A stretch of 64,000 nt of DNA from Panorpa germanica (lineage: Eukaryota > Arthropoda > Insecta > Mecoptera > Panorpidae). The notes under the pieces are model-generated. The model saw only the letters and a program-made list of their open reading frames with translations. It made no database searches and was not told the DNA's origin. Made by a program: the position numbers and the translations under genes. The stretch lies in contig OY783206.1 in assembly GCA_963678705.1 (NCBI GenBank), forward strand, positions 26,547,807 through 26,611,806, in the 5' to 3' direction. Within the stretch, counting starts at the first letter, position 1. Each line of letters starts with the position of its first letter. This document shows positions 1-9,686 of this stretch, piece after piece.

Positions 1-1524
1 TAGGGGAATTTAAATCGACTGAAGCGTTCGCAGTGGTCTTTTTGAACATTACGGGAGGCTACTATAACCGAAACTGTAAACAAAAACACGTTAAAATAAT
101 TCAAAATTACACTTTTTAAAAATTCTTCGTCTCTGTGGACTTCTATTAAACAACAGCCATCTTCGACTGGTGAAAAAACAAAGAGATCACAAACACTCAT
201 GCCAGTGACGTACATTTGTACTTGAACTTGAGTGTAATAAACATCAGATTTTTTGAGCTCCAACTTATCATTAATAAATTCCAAATACTTAACGTTACTA
301 ACTTGATCAGCATCATTGATAACCGGTTTATTTTCACAGGTACTAGGACATTTGAATTCAATAATTTTAGAAATACAACCGTCATCAATGACAACTCCAT
401 CAAGACTTGCACAAAGCCAAGGCTGATATTTACTGACAATTACACCAATCCGTTTAACAGTACAGTTGTAAATTTGTTCATATTTTTCTTTAGCAGAAGA
501 TTCCATTTTTAAACCGTATTTAGTAGAGCTGCTGTTAATTGTAGATGGATGTAGCATGTCTGAAACCAAAGTTTCAACTGGTTTCCTGCTTAGAACTTTT
601 ATATGATGAACATTTGAACTTGCAGAAATTCTTAAGCGTCTAGCTTGGAACCAATTGTTACAAGCAGACTGTTTAACAGTTTCACAAGACAGTTGAATGA
701 TTTCATCTTCCGATAATTGCACGTTATTCAAATAAAACTCCCGGAGATTCGGATCCAGCTTATACTGACTTTCATAAATAGAATATTCCCCGCAAAAAAT
801 TAAAAAAATTTCTACACATGCAGCACATTCTTCTTTCTCTAAATTCAGTTCTACTTGCGCCAACAGAGAGTTAATCACATTCCTTACTGTATGTTTATTA
901 TTTTTTATTAACTGTGCTTCCATAATTCGTTTTAAAGGAGAATCGACTTTTAAATCAGTTATTACAACATTCTGAGGCTCATGTAATTGAGTGTATTTAT
1001 GCGGCATCATTTTTTTGAAATACTCTCCTTTAGAATATTTGTGTTTAGCAAATTGACGAGCGCCCGGCTTACCCCACTGCTGCTCGTGACTCGTTTTTGA
1101 AGCACTTTCTTCATTATTAATAAAATAAATTAACGCAGCAACATGTTTACACTTGCCACTCTTATTATATACACAATTACAGTGTACATTTGTCACGTAA
1201 CGTGCAGAGTTTATCTGAAATTGAAATAGAAAAATCTATTAATTATATAATACTTAAACATTATTTAAAGTAACGAAATAAATGATCTAGATGTGCATTA
1301 CGTCTAAAGAAGTAGCATAAGGTGTAGCGTGGACTGATGCTTGCCGAATAACGCGAGATTTTATCAAAAAACTTTCCAAGTTTCGTCGATGTTCCTCGAC
1401 TTCTCTTACATGTCCATCATCAACAAGTTTTTTGCCTTTGGTCATTGTCTCCGGCTGAAATTCTATTTGATTGGTGATGGACTGAAATCCTGTCTTTATA
1501 ATAATATCCATGTCTTTGGTTCGA
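1..1524 (-). CDS. SWIM zinc-finger / YqaJ-type nuclease gene, 3' part, runs off the window
   Basis: Two exons are visible on the minus strand: 1302-1524 and 1-1214. The 87-bp intron has a gtaatg donor and a ttcag acceptor, and the phase is 0 on both sides. The upstream exon carries KLVDDGHVREVEEH and ends ASVHATPYATSLD. The next opens into a SWIM zinc finger (HCNCVYNKSGKCKH, CxCx7CxH) and, about 250 residues later, a YqaJ/lambda-exonuclease-like domain with ASLDG, IIEFKCP and YYTQVQVQMY, so the D, ExK and Q catalytic positions are present. The frame stays open to base 1, so the C-terminus lies outside. Exons upstream of 1524 are not found; a Tigger relic lies there. SWIM-YqaJ proteins are expanded and uncharacterised in insects; a nuclease role follows from the fold. 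It may be a gene fragment, because no promoter or start codon was identified. Confidence 0.75.
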
Positions 1525-1810
1525 CTAAAAATAATAAAAAAATAAGTGAATTAAATTAGTATTTACTTATTCTATTGAGAAAACATTTTAATCATTATTT
1601 TTTTTTTTAATTTTTTTAAGAACTATTCCGAGGTTTTGAAATAAATTTTAAGCAACTTAACCTTATAAATGTTTACTGCATTTCTTTATTTATTTTATCA
1701 TTATACTTACTTGTGTTTTTGGTACGTTGAGATCAGTTATAAAATGTCAATAACTATTTAATTTTCACATTTTTTTTTATGACTTGTTTATTATTGTTTA
1801 TAATATTTTT

Positions 1811-3287
1811 TTAATGAACTTTTTCTTTGGCTATTGACAAACATATAAAAACATACACTGATAGCCTCCCGTAGTTCATATTTAGTCTGGCGCTGCAGTC
1901 ACACTCGGAGCGAATAGACAGAAATGTCTTATCTATTACCACCATGGTAATTTTTTCTTTTAAACATCTTTTTCGAGTTCTACATACATTAACATTGGCC
2001 CAGCAATTAGCCAAAAGAAAACCTGTGTCCTTTAAAGTTATCGATTTTAATGAGTCCATGAGGTTTTCAGAACATAATGCAAGACAGTTAACCAAAAGTG
2101 ATTTGCGGTAATTTAACTTCACATTTTGTATAACGTTCTGATCCATTGGTTGTATACACGCCGTGGTGTTAGGTGGCAGGAACATTGCAAAAATGTGGCC
2201 GTCTTCAGAGACAAGTTCATCTGCTGATGGATGCCCAGGACAATTATCCAACAATAACAGTGCCTGAGGAGGCAAATTAACAGACAAAAGATGGCGGCGG
2301 ACCGCGGGAACGAATTCCGTTTTAAACCACTCAAGAAACAAGTCTCTCGTAACCCAAGCATTTTTTTGTGCACGATAACAAACAGGAAGACGTGTTGATT
2401 TAAATGCCCGTGGGTTTTTTGATTTTCCGACAACAAGCAATTGAAGTTTATCAGTTCCAGCCGCATTTGCACAAGGCATGAATGTCACTCTCATCTTCAT
2501 CATTTTCCTTCCGGAAGCCGACTGCTCATTGCCAGAGGCTAATGTATGATCTGGCAATAATCGCCAGTACAAACCAGATTCGTCAGCATTGTAAACCTGT
2601 TCCGCTGTTAATTTTTTTTCTCTAATAACTTTCTGTAACTCTAGTTGGAATGGTCCGATAGTGGCTTTATCATTTGACAGTTTTTCACCGGCCATTTTTA
2701 AACGTCTTATTCCGTGGCGTTTTTTAAATTTGTCTAACCATCCCCGGCTTGCATTAAATCCGATATTGGAGTTTGTAATCTGGCGATGAAAAATTCGAGC
2801 TTTCTCACAAATCATATCACCACTTACAGGAACATGCAATCGCCTTTGTTGCAAAAAACCACGTAAACAAAGCATCTTCTAAAACAGGATTTTCCGATTT
2901 CTTCAGTGTTTTTCGTACACCGGGACCACGTTCTGTTAGGCTAACAAACTTCAAGAGTTTGTCTTTGTTTTTCTTTATGTCGCCTACAGTTGACCTGCCT
3001 ATACCAAACTTCCGAGCAATGACAGGGTAGCTGTCACCCTTATCTAACATTTCTATAATCCGTAATTTGTCTTTTATTGTTAATGTCGAATATTTACGTA
3101 GAGACGCCATGATGTTAATTGACACTACGTATTACACGAAAGGCGATAAACAAAAGACTGACGGCGCATTGGCTCATGACAGCCCCCGCACCTACACGCC
3201 GCCGGGCCTCCCCCGCGAATCCCATTGCCCGGCCGGATTACAGCGATCACCGAACAAGCGAGAGTCCGGATTACCGAGGGCCTACTG
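1811..3287 (-). pseudogene. Tigger/pogo-family (jerky-like) DNA transposon, frameshifted and 3'-truncated
   Basis: The reading frame from 3125 starts with a CENP-B/Psq-type helix-turn-helix (DKLRIIEMLDKGDSYPVIAR, then FGIGRSTVGDIKKNK). After a frameshift it continues from about 2850 to 1811 with the DDE core: YNADESGLYW, LLLLDNCPGHP and PPNTTACIQPMDQ, with the last two aspartates 35 residues apart. The break falls in a run of six A at 2853-2858; five would keep the frame. The 5' end is preserved: read outward on the minus strand, a TA is followed by CAGTAGGCCCTCGGTAATCC (3287-3268), a Tigger-like terminal repeat. No matching 3' terminal repeat was found downstream of 1811, and the C-terminus after the third aspartate is degenerate. 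It is a dead copy; the homopolymer break alone could be a sequencing error, but the lost 3' end could not. Confidence 0.85.
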
Positions 3288-3289
3288 TA
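3268..3289 (-). repeat. Tigger 5' terminal inverted repeat with TA target site
   Basis: The minus strand reads TA then CAGTAGGCCCTCGGTAATCC at the outer boundary of the Tigger relic. The partner repeat at the other end is missing. The adjoining 3170-3270 stretch is GC-rich, unlike the surroundings, and is probably the element's 5' untranslated region. Confidence 0.7.
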
Positions 3290-3457
3290 TTACATAATAA
3301 GCATTTGTCTTATCGAACAATTATTTATTTCTAATTCTATTAATAATTAAATATTTCAAATAATATAATTACAAATTAAATAGTTGAATTACGGTCTGGA
3401 TTTCGAATTGGCATTTCCCTAAGGTATCGAGAGTCAATTATCTCGGGAAGCAAACAT

Positions 3458-4086
3458 TCATTGTAAAAAAAAGGTCAGTTTCGCTTTCATTTGTTCTTCC
3501 CAAAACTGTTCATTTGTTTCAATTTTTTCCCATAGAATATTGTCAGGTTTTCCAGTTGGAGTCCAAAACACAAATATACAATACTGACGTTTAGTAATAT
3601 GTAGCTGCCCTTGAATTTGGTAGAAATAATCATGGTCACGTTTTAATTGAAATTTTCCATTGATTATTGTCCCAAATGCTATTTTCTTTGATTCAATTGC
3701 TTCCAATGGTGTTAACAATTTTGCAGAAGCAGGGCATTTTATTTCTACAAGTCCATCATCATTTATTAAACCATCTGGACTAGCTGCAAGAAATGGATAG
3801 TTTTCGTCAATAAATAAACCTGCATCTGCTACTTCTATATTTAGTAACTTCATTACGTCTATACAGGTTCTTTCTCTATACCATATCTTGTTGCTATATT
3901 TCCTGAAAATGTACTGTACAGAAGACTTTTGATTATATTTGCACACGATGTATTTTTTCTCATTTTGCACACTTTGCCAAATGAGGATGAAGTAAGTCGT
4001 TTGTACCTTTCCTGCTTCCACAGTGTACTTCTACATTGATCTTTCGTATTTATCTCAATTTGGATTCTCTCATCTGAGCTTTTCAT
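3458..4086 (-). pseudogene. YqaJ-type (lambda exonuclease fold) nuclease fragment, frameshifted
   Basis: Residues from 4086 read as a YqaJ domain N-terminus (RLTSSSFGKVCKMR, NTSCANIIKSLLYSTFSGN, ATRYGIEKE). Near 3860-3870 the frame shifts by one and continues with the catalytic part: AGLFIDENYPFLAASPDGL, LVEIKCP and YFYQIQGQLHIT, ending at 3458 with WEEQMKAKLTFFLQ. The D (SPDG), ExK (EIK) and Q (QIQGQ) residues are all present, so the damage is the frameshift plus the absence of an upstream start or other exons. It belongs to a different YqaJ subfamily from the one at 1-1524 and has no visible SWIM finger. It is probably a relic of a duplicated gene or transposon-carried nuclease. Confidence 0.75.
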
Positions 4087-4620
4087 AAGGGCATTTTTAA
4101 ATTATATGGTCGCTGATATTTCTATATTTGGATACATTTTCTCTATCTTTCTGATGGTAAATCAATCATATATATATCAGCGGAATCTTCTAATTCAGTT
4201 GCAGTCAGAAGAATGTCTACAAACCCAGCGACATACCACGAAATAAATGATATTTCCAGTGATAATATGACAATTGCAAGAAAATTTATAAAATATTAAT
4301 AAACAAATATAAATCTTTTATGAAATAATAATAATACTCTTACAAGAAATACTTATTTCTTTAAAATGTGATATTCTTTTCAAAAAACTCTATCATATTA
4401 CCATGCTCTTAACATTTTACAAAATATTGGAATTTTTTTTATAAAGACCTGCAAAACTTTTTGTAGGTCGACTATTTATTTTTGATGAGTTGTTGCTCAG
4501 TTATCTGAAACTCCTGTAAATCTGTTAATGTAGTCCGTAAGTCATTGCGGTCCGTGTTCTTCATATCTTAAAATCTCACAAACTAGACTAAATAAATCTT
4601 AAAATCTCGTATATTACAGA

Positions 4621-4770
4621 GATACCATATTTTCTATAGACAGAAACGTCTTATCAGAGAGGGTGGTAATTCTCGTGCAACCATCTGAACATGAATTTGA
4701 TCAAAATGAGCGAAATTGGCGAAGACTAGGCCAAGCAGCAAGACAATTATATATTAGAATAAATCATTAA
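4621..4770 (+). pseudogene. Possible PIF/Harbinger transposase C-terminal relic
   Basis: A 50-codon open stretch ends RRLGQAARQLYIRINH then stop. This resembles the short basic C-terminal tail of HARBI1-like transposases, although no catalytic residues are present. Its convergent neighbours (4843-5411) look like a Myb/SANT-type partner protein, the usual second gene of PIF/Harbinger elements, and that pairing is the main support. The match is short and the call is tentative. Confidence 0.3.
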
Positions 4771-4842
4771 TTATTTTTTTTAATTATTAACATAAATTAT
4801 ATTTATTATTTATATACAATATAAAAAAATATAATACAAATT

Positions 4843-5411
4843 TTATAATTTTTTAATTTTCTCCTTAATGAGCTCTATCTTCGCTTCAATTAATTGTTTT
4901 CTTCTTTCTGATTGTTCCATTTGTAGAGTCAGTCGTTTTTCTTCTATCTTTACTATTGCTTCCATTGATTTTGCCATAGAAGCAAGAGCAGAAGCTACTT
5001 GACCTGGTTTCCGACTGTTAATGATCTATCTCTGTATGAATCGGCGATATCTGTCAAGCAATTTGTTCCGCTGTGAGCTAAAATTTAAATAACATTAATA
5101 TGGCTTTATCATATAAATAATTTATTTGTATTGAACAGCTAATTTTAATAAGAATTATTATATTTTTTCACTTTTTCTACTTGTTTTTCTACTTTCAGAA
5201 GGTAGAACAATATGGTCATTAATAGCCTCAACCATTTCACATTCCACAGGTATTTTATCTCCAGATTCTATATTAGATCCCAGATCTATTTCATCTCCAG
5301 ATTCTATATATAGATAATTTTTGGAGTTATTTTCTATTCGGGATTATCCTCCAAAAAGTTTAAATACACGGTGTATTGATCAGTTGAAGTGCAACTTCTT
5401 GTACCAGACAT
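4843..5411 (-). pseudogene. Myb/SANT-like (trihelix) protein relic, probably PIF/Harbinger partner
   Basis: Two pieces are legible on the minus strand. At 5411-5334 a start codon begins MSGTRSCTSTDQYTVYLNFL and reaches stop at EDNPE, as expected for the first helix of a Myb/SANT-like DNA-binding domain. At 5019-4843 a charged coiled-coil tail reads SRKPGQVASALASMAKSMEA onward through EEKRLTLQMEQSERRKQLIE to a stop. The pieces lie in different frames with stops between them, so this is not a working gene. Position and orientation fit the second gene of a PIF/Harbinger element. Confidence 0.45.
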
Positions 5412-6032
5412 ATTTTTACTTCTATACATAAATTTTTAAATTATAAGTAAAATGTATTTATGTATTGAAAGTATATATATAAATATATATATAACACAAT
5501 AATTAAAATTAATAATATATACTTACGTGTAAATAATTATAAAAATACTTACTTTATTTGGGGTTAAATTTTAAATTATTATACAAACGTTTGTACTGTT
5601 AAATACAAGTGTATTTAATTTAAAAGGACTTTTTTAGTTAATATTTTAAATTTTTGTTGGTAACTTCACCTATGTTTACAACCAATCGAGTTAGACGTCT
5701 GGTAGTTCCCAAACACTTCCGACGGGGCTTTCACAATACCTAAATTGATGGCACGACACCAGACCGTCGTGAAACAGCCCCGTCAGATACAAATACGAAC
5801 GCGACGCCTGGTCTCTACCCGACGAAGTTGCAAAATAAGCGCCTTAGTAAATGTTCTGAGTAACCGAGTTCTTCACCGGTTGGACTTAACCGATAACTCG
5901 TTGGATCACAATTTTCTAAACTTTTTTTCGTTGACTTCCGTTCGGGCAGTTTTTTTTTTAATAATTAAACATCTATTATGCTCCTAACATTCTACAAAAT
6001 ATTGGAATCTTTCCATAAAGACCTAAATCAGT
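5412..6032. other. Non-coding stretch with a GC-richer island
   Basis: The first half is AT-rich with no coding signal. From about 5680 to 5930 the sequence is distinctly GC-richer. It contains a loose inverted similarity: GACGTCTGGT near 5692 against ACCAGACCGTC near 5759, and GCTTTCAC near 5730 against GTGAAACAGCCCCGTC near 5770. It may be the end of a foldback or degraded element; no gene was found. Confidence 0.3.
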
Positions 6033-6943
6033 TTACAATACTTCCGTATTGTAGCTGCAGGGCATGCTCGCACAGAAATAACAAACGGTTAACGCTTTAC
6101 ATGCAGCGCGATGGTGCCCAAATCTCTCAAATCTTGCAGGCATTGATGCTGGTATATATTCTGTATGTTGGTTTGATGTTGTCTCATTGTTTTGCCCGAA
6201 TTTTTTGGTGAAATTAATGCTGCGTTCAACTTTAAATTGAGCACAGCCTTTGTAAATAGCGGAATGACTTTCATGGCAGTTTGCACATTTATTGTACAGC
6301 TTGTATTGTATTTTCTGTCCGTTTTGGTGTAGTGGCTGCAGTGCTTGTTGTAGCGGTGTTTCTGTTAGCTGCTCGGTTTCGTGATCTTGATTTGCGTTTA
6401 TTTTTTTAAGTGCTTTTTGCCGAAGCACTGCGCTGTGCGGATGGCGATCGATCTCGAAAGTTTACGCTAGGTTGTCTGGCAGGAGTTGTTGAGCTTTTCT
6501 TTTTAGCTTCTAATGGCGTTCTATATTGGGGTGGACCAGTTTTGAGCATCTCTGCTTGTTCAGGCGTAAATGGCGGGCTTTCAACTGGTACTTGAGGAGT
6601 TTGGGTGGCTTCTGCTTGATTTTGTCTGTCTGACCAGATATTTCTTGCAGGCAATGGTGCTGGTATATATTCGTTTGTATGTTGGTTTGATGTCTCGTTG
6701 TTTTGCCCGAATTTTCTAGTCGTAGATGATACTGCGTTCCACTTTAAATTGAGCACAGCCTCTGTAGATCGCAGAATGGATTTCGTGGCAGTTTGCGCAT
6801 CTTCCCTGTTTGCTGCAGGACACGTCTTCCTTTCGTGTCTGCCCGCACTTGCACGCAGCACTATGGTGTCCGAATCTCTGGCAATTGTGGCATTGACGAG
6901 GAGCCAGTGAACCATAATGATCCTCGATTGCAAAGTTTCGGTA
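6033..6943 (-). pseudogene. Retrotransposon gag fragment, copy A (rearranged, frameshifted)
   Basis: The minus strand shows zinc-knuckle gag sequence in several frames: CHNCQRFGHHSAAC, then GRHERKTCPAANRED, then a proline-rich region (PVESPPFTPEQAEMLKTGPP) and a basic serine-rich tail (RDRSPSAQRSASAKST). After a frame change a second third-knuckle copy appears (KCANCHESHSAIYKGCAQFK), followed by FERFGHHRAACKAL, a duplicate of the first knuckle. The third knuckle is therefore duplicated out of order. Compared with copy B, this copy lacks most of the second knuckle and has several indels. It is dead. Confidence 0.75.
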
Positions 6944-7606
6944 GGAGGAATCGAACTGGAGGATGACTGCGCGGTGATCGGAGGACAGGTCCGAACTAGT
7001 TTCTATCTCTTTATGGTTGTAAATGTTTTTGAAAAGGAATATATCAATGATATCGAAATTAAGGCGATGATTATAGGGGTATATTGTATAACTATCGGGT
7101 CCCATAATGTCGATAGAATTCAGTTGCGCAAACCTTTGCAGGGTTCTCCCTCTAGTACTAGTCCAGCGGGAGTTCCAGGCTTCGTGTTTTGCGTTTAAAT
7201 CTCCACCGACAATTACGCGGTCGCTAGTAAACAATGGGGATAGGTTAGAGTGTTGTAAGGATTGACTTGGCGGGAAGTATACGCTAATTACAGTAGTGGT
7301 TTGGTGGTCTATGGTTACTTCAACTGCGGTGTTTTCTAGATATCCGGTGTTAGGGATGTGAATTGCTTTGTGGGTGATATTGGGAAGTATAAGGATAGCT
7401 GTGCCGCCTCCCAGTCCGGTCCTGTCGGATTTGTATGTGAGATATGGCGGAAAGCTAATAGGGTTATTAGGTGCTTTGGTTTCTTGGAGTAATACTATTT
7501 GTGGCTTCTCGTCTTGCAGAAAGACAGACAGTTCGGCGCCGTTGGCTACGATACCGTTAACATTCCATGAGACGATCTTAATGTTTTTATTACCCCCTGG
7601 GTACAT
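6716..7606 (-). CDS. Chimeric ORF: APE-type endonuclease fused in frame to a gag zinc-knuckle fragment
   Basis: Residues 1-220 form the N-terminal endonuclease of a Jockey-clade ORF2. SWNVNG (catalytic N), LLQETK (E), GGDLNAKHEAWN (D and N) and SSDHRAV (DH) are all present. At about residue 221 (nt 6944) the sequence jumps from ILQFDSS into YRNFAIEDHYGSLAP, which belongs to the gag family of copies A and B, with CHNCQRFGHHSAAC and a damaged third knuckle (CANCHEIHSAIYRGC). The reverse transcriptase that should follow is missing. The frame starts 131 bp downstream of the ORF1 stop, normal Jockey spacing. The endonuclease looks intact; the fusion is most simply a template-switch or recombination product. 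Confidence 0.8.
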   Translation of the reverse strand: MYPGGNKNIKIVSWNVNGIVANGAELSVFLQDEKPQIVLLQETKAPNNPISFPPYLTYKSDRTGLGGGTAILILPNITHKAIHIPNTGYLENTAVEVTIDHQTTTVISVYFPPSQSLQHSNLSPLFTSDRVIVGGDLNAKHEAWNSRWTSTRGRTLQRFAQLNSIDIMGPDSYTIYPYNHRLNFDIIDIFLFKNIYNHKEIETSSDLSSDHRAVILQFDSSYRNFAIEDHYGSLAPRQCHNCQRFGHHSAACKCGQTRKEDVSCSKQGRCANCHEIHSAIYRGCAQFKVERSIIYD

Positions 7607-7737
7607 ACTTTAGTTGTCGGCAAAGACTTGTAAAGCAGAAAGGTCAAGACCGGGTAGGAATGCTTTTATTAGGGGTAATGCTGCCGCGATGAGCGACTTA
7701 ATTGTAGGGATCAATTGTAATACGGGTGTTAATGATT

Positions 7738-9216
7738 TTAGGAGGGATTCAATGTCAATGTTATCAATGTTATTGCCACTTTGTTCTGCGCGCCGCGGCT
7801 TCTACTGCGTCTGGGTGCAGGCTTCGGTATTTGAGGGAGGGTTTGTGGAACTGTATTGTTCGCTTTGTCATCAAAGCGAACCGCCGAGTTTGCCCTGCTC
7901 TTGGAACGTTTTCTCGAGCCAGGGCCGGAGCTAGGTTTCCGCTCGCTAGTTTTTGATTGTTTTTTGCTGCTAATAGGGCGGTGCAGTGGAGGGCGGGCGG
8001 GCATCGTTTGGACCAGCTCCTCGTCCGTCAGGGGGGCGATCTCTGGCTCCTCTGCCGCGGTGTTGACCTGGAAAGGGGGTTCCGCAAAGTCTTGTAGAGC
8101 TTTGAAAGGGTTCCCCCTTTTCCAGGAGTTGCTCTGGGGGGCGACGGCATCTACGTATTGGGGTCGCAGCACATGCGCTGGCGCAATTTTGTTTTTGTTA
8201 CGCTGCCATATGGCCGCCTGCTCGGCACGGTAGGTGGGGCAACCTTTATAGTTGCCGTGGTGGTTCCCGTGGCAGGAGGCACATTTTAATAACGTTTTCA
8301 CGTCAGGTCTGTCCTTGACCGGGCAGGCATCCCTGACGTGCGCGCCAGCGCATATATTGCAGATCTGCTCAGATCTGCAGTTGGCTGAGTTGTGCCCCAT
8401 CCTGAGGCACTTCCAGCACTGGCTGGGGGTGTTTGAGCCCCTGTACTCCTCAACCCGGGAGTTGTATATGTTTAAAAAATTTTTGTTTAGGTTATTTATC
8501 TCCCGGTTGTTTGGAGTATTTTCTAGGGTTATGAGAAACAACGGCATGGGTATGTTGCCGTTGTTTCTGGATTTGAGTTGATTAACACTTTTGGCATGAA
8601 TACCGTTGTCCGTCAGGTACTCTATTATGGAGTCAATAGGGGTGTCGATGGGAAGCCCCCTTACGACCTTCCGGAGCGGCATGTCCTCCGGGCTGCGGTT
8701 TATGACCGCGTACTCAATATGAGCGGCATCAAGAGCTTTTGTTGCCGCTCTGTGCTGATCTGTGTTCTCAAAGAACACAGATGTGGTGTTGTTAGCGGTG
8801 TTTAGTCTGGTATAAAGCCTTGCCATGCCGGTGCTGACAAGGATTATTTTCGAGATTGCGTACCATGATTTGTGGGTTTTCTGGACGCCCATGATATGAA
8901 TTGCGTTCACCTTTAATGTGAATGGTGTTTGATTTGTTGCCGATGTTGCAGGCGGTGTAGTTGTGGTTGTCGTGGAGGCAGGCGCCGTTGGAGCGGGCGC
9001 TGGTGAGGTGGCGATAAGTGGGGTAGTTGTAGCAGTTCCCTGGCATCTTTTGTTAGGGGGACTTCCGGCGCTCCCCTGGTGTGGCCTCTTGCTCACTGTA
9101 GGTGAGGCTGAAGCTTCTACAACATCCATTGCTGTAGCCTCCATATTATTTAAAATTGAAATGTTTTTAAATGCGGTAATAATGTATTTATTTAGTGGGT
9201 TTTCACTATTGTACAT
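7738..9216 (-). CDS. Jockey-type retrotransposon ORF1 (gag, three CCHC knuckles)
   Basis: The frame opens with an alanine/threonine/proline-rich segment, then a PRE_C2HC-type region (PLRKVVRGLPIDTPIDSII, MPLFLITLENTP). Three CCHC knuckles follow, spaced as in Jockey-clade ORF1 proteins: CWKCLRMGHNSANC (CX2CX4HX4C), CNICAGAHVRDAC (CX2CX3HX4C) and CASCHGNHHGNYKGC (CX2CX3HX6C). The C-terminus is basic and serine-rich. The upstream ATG at 9216 is possible, but the ATG at 9144 (MEATAMDVVEAS) is a more typical start. The product should bind element RNA in a particle. The frame has no stops, so this part is recent. ORF2 downstream has lost its reverse transcriptase. Confidence 0.9.
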   Translation of the reverse strand: MYNSENPLNKYIITAFKNISILNNMEATAMDVVEASASPTVSKRPHQGSAGSPPNKRCQGTATTTPLIATSPAPAPTAPASTTTTTTPPATSATNQTPFTLKVNAIHIMGVQKTHKSWYAISKIILVSTGMARLYTRLNTANNTTSVFFENTDQHRAATKALDAAHIEYAVINRSPEDMPLRKVVRGLPIDTPIDSIIEYLTDNGIHAKSVNQLKSRNNGNIPMPLFLITLENTPNNREINNLNKNFLNIYNSRVEEYRGSNTPSQCWKCLRMGHNSANCRSEQICNICAGAHVRDACPVKDRPDVKTLLKCASCHGNHHGNYKGCPTYRAEQAAIWQRNKNKIAPAHVLRPQYVDAVAPQSNSWKRGNPFKALQDFAEPPFQVNTAAEEPEIAPLTDEELVQTMPARPPLHRPISSKKQSKTSERKPSSGPGSRKRSKSRANSAVRFDDKANNTVPQTLPQIPKPAPRRSRSRGAQNKVAITLITLTLNPS

Positions 9217-9686
9217 GTCCTAAAACCGCACATATTTCACTGAGTTATTCACTAGATATAAAGGTTCACTTTTCACTTTATCACTGTTGCCACTATTAAG
9301 ATAATCACAATGTTTTATTGATCACTTCACTCACACAGATCACTGAAAGTTTAAATGTATCTATTGTTTCTAACTCACATATGTTTAAACAATGTTAGTG
9401 CACAATATTTTATACAAAACACGTGTGTAGAATATATAAACATTCAACACAGTCGTTGGTAAAGTGAAAAGTACACAAAAGTTTATATGGAATAATATAT
9501 GTGTATAAAACACGGAAAATTACAAAAATACTAAACTTAAAACAAAGTAAAAATATAAAAATAATTTATATATATATAATATATAAATATTTAATATTAA
9601 TTTTTATTTAATTTAATTTAATATTAGGTTAAGAAAATAAATATTATATTTATTTTACGGAGCGATGTAAAACACGTCCGCTCAGC
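9217..9686 (-). other. Probable 5' leader of the Jockey-type element, then AT-rich spacer
   Basis: The first about 250 bases upstream of ORF1 are non-coding and rich in cac/tcac words (such as CACTTCACTCACACAG). Then the sequence becomes almost pure A and T (9530-9650). A sharp change back to GC-richer sequence at about 9660-9714 marks the edge of gag copy B. The exact 5' end of the element was not determined. Confidence 0.35.

Noticed and set aside
197..512. Two short overlapping frames on opposite strands
   Set aside because: They lie within the YqaJ coding frame that runs on the minus strand from 1214 to the window edge and has the catalytic motifs; the short frames are shadows.
2119..2472. 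117-codon minus-strand frame inside the Tigger relic
   Set aside because: It overlaps the DDE transposase frame, which has the recognised motifs, and shows no motif of its own.
3067..3334. Plus-strand frames with proline and arginine-rich products
   Set aside because: They arise from the GC-rich 5' leader and terminal repeat of the Tigger element.
1912..4655. Similar words AATAGACAGAAATGTCTTAT (about 1913) and ATAGACAGAAACGTCTTAT (about 4637)
   Set aside because: The match is about 17 bases, flanks do not align, and it does not coincide with any element end; kept as coincidence.
7856..9223. Several plus-strand frames opposite the Jockey ORF1
   Set aside because: They are antisense to a frame with three CCHC knuckles and have repetitive Val/Gly/Ala-rich or random composition.
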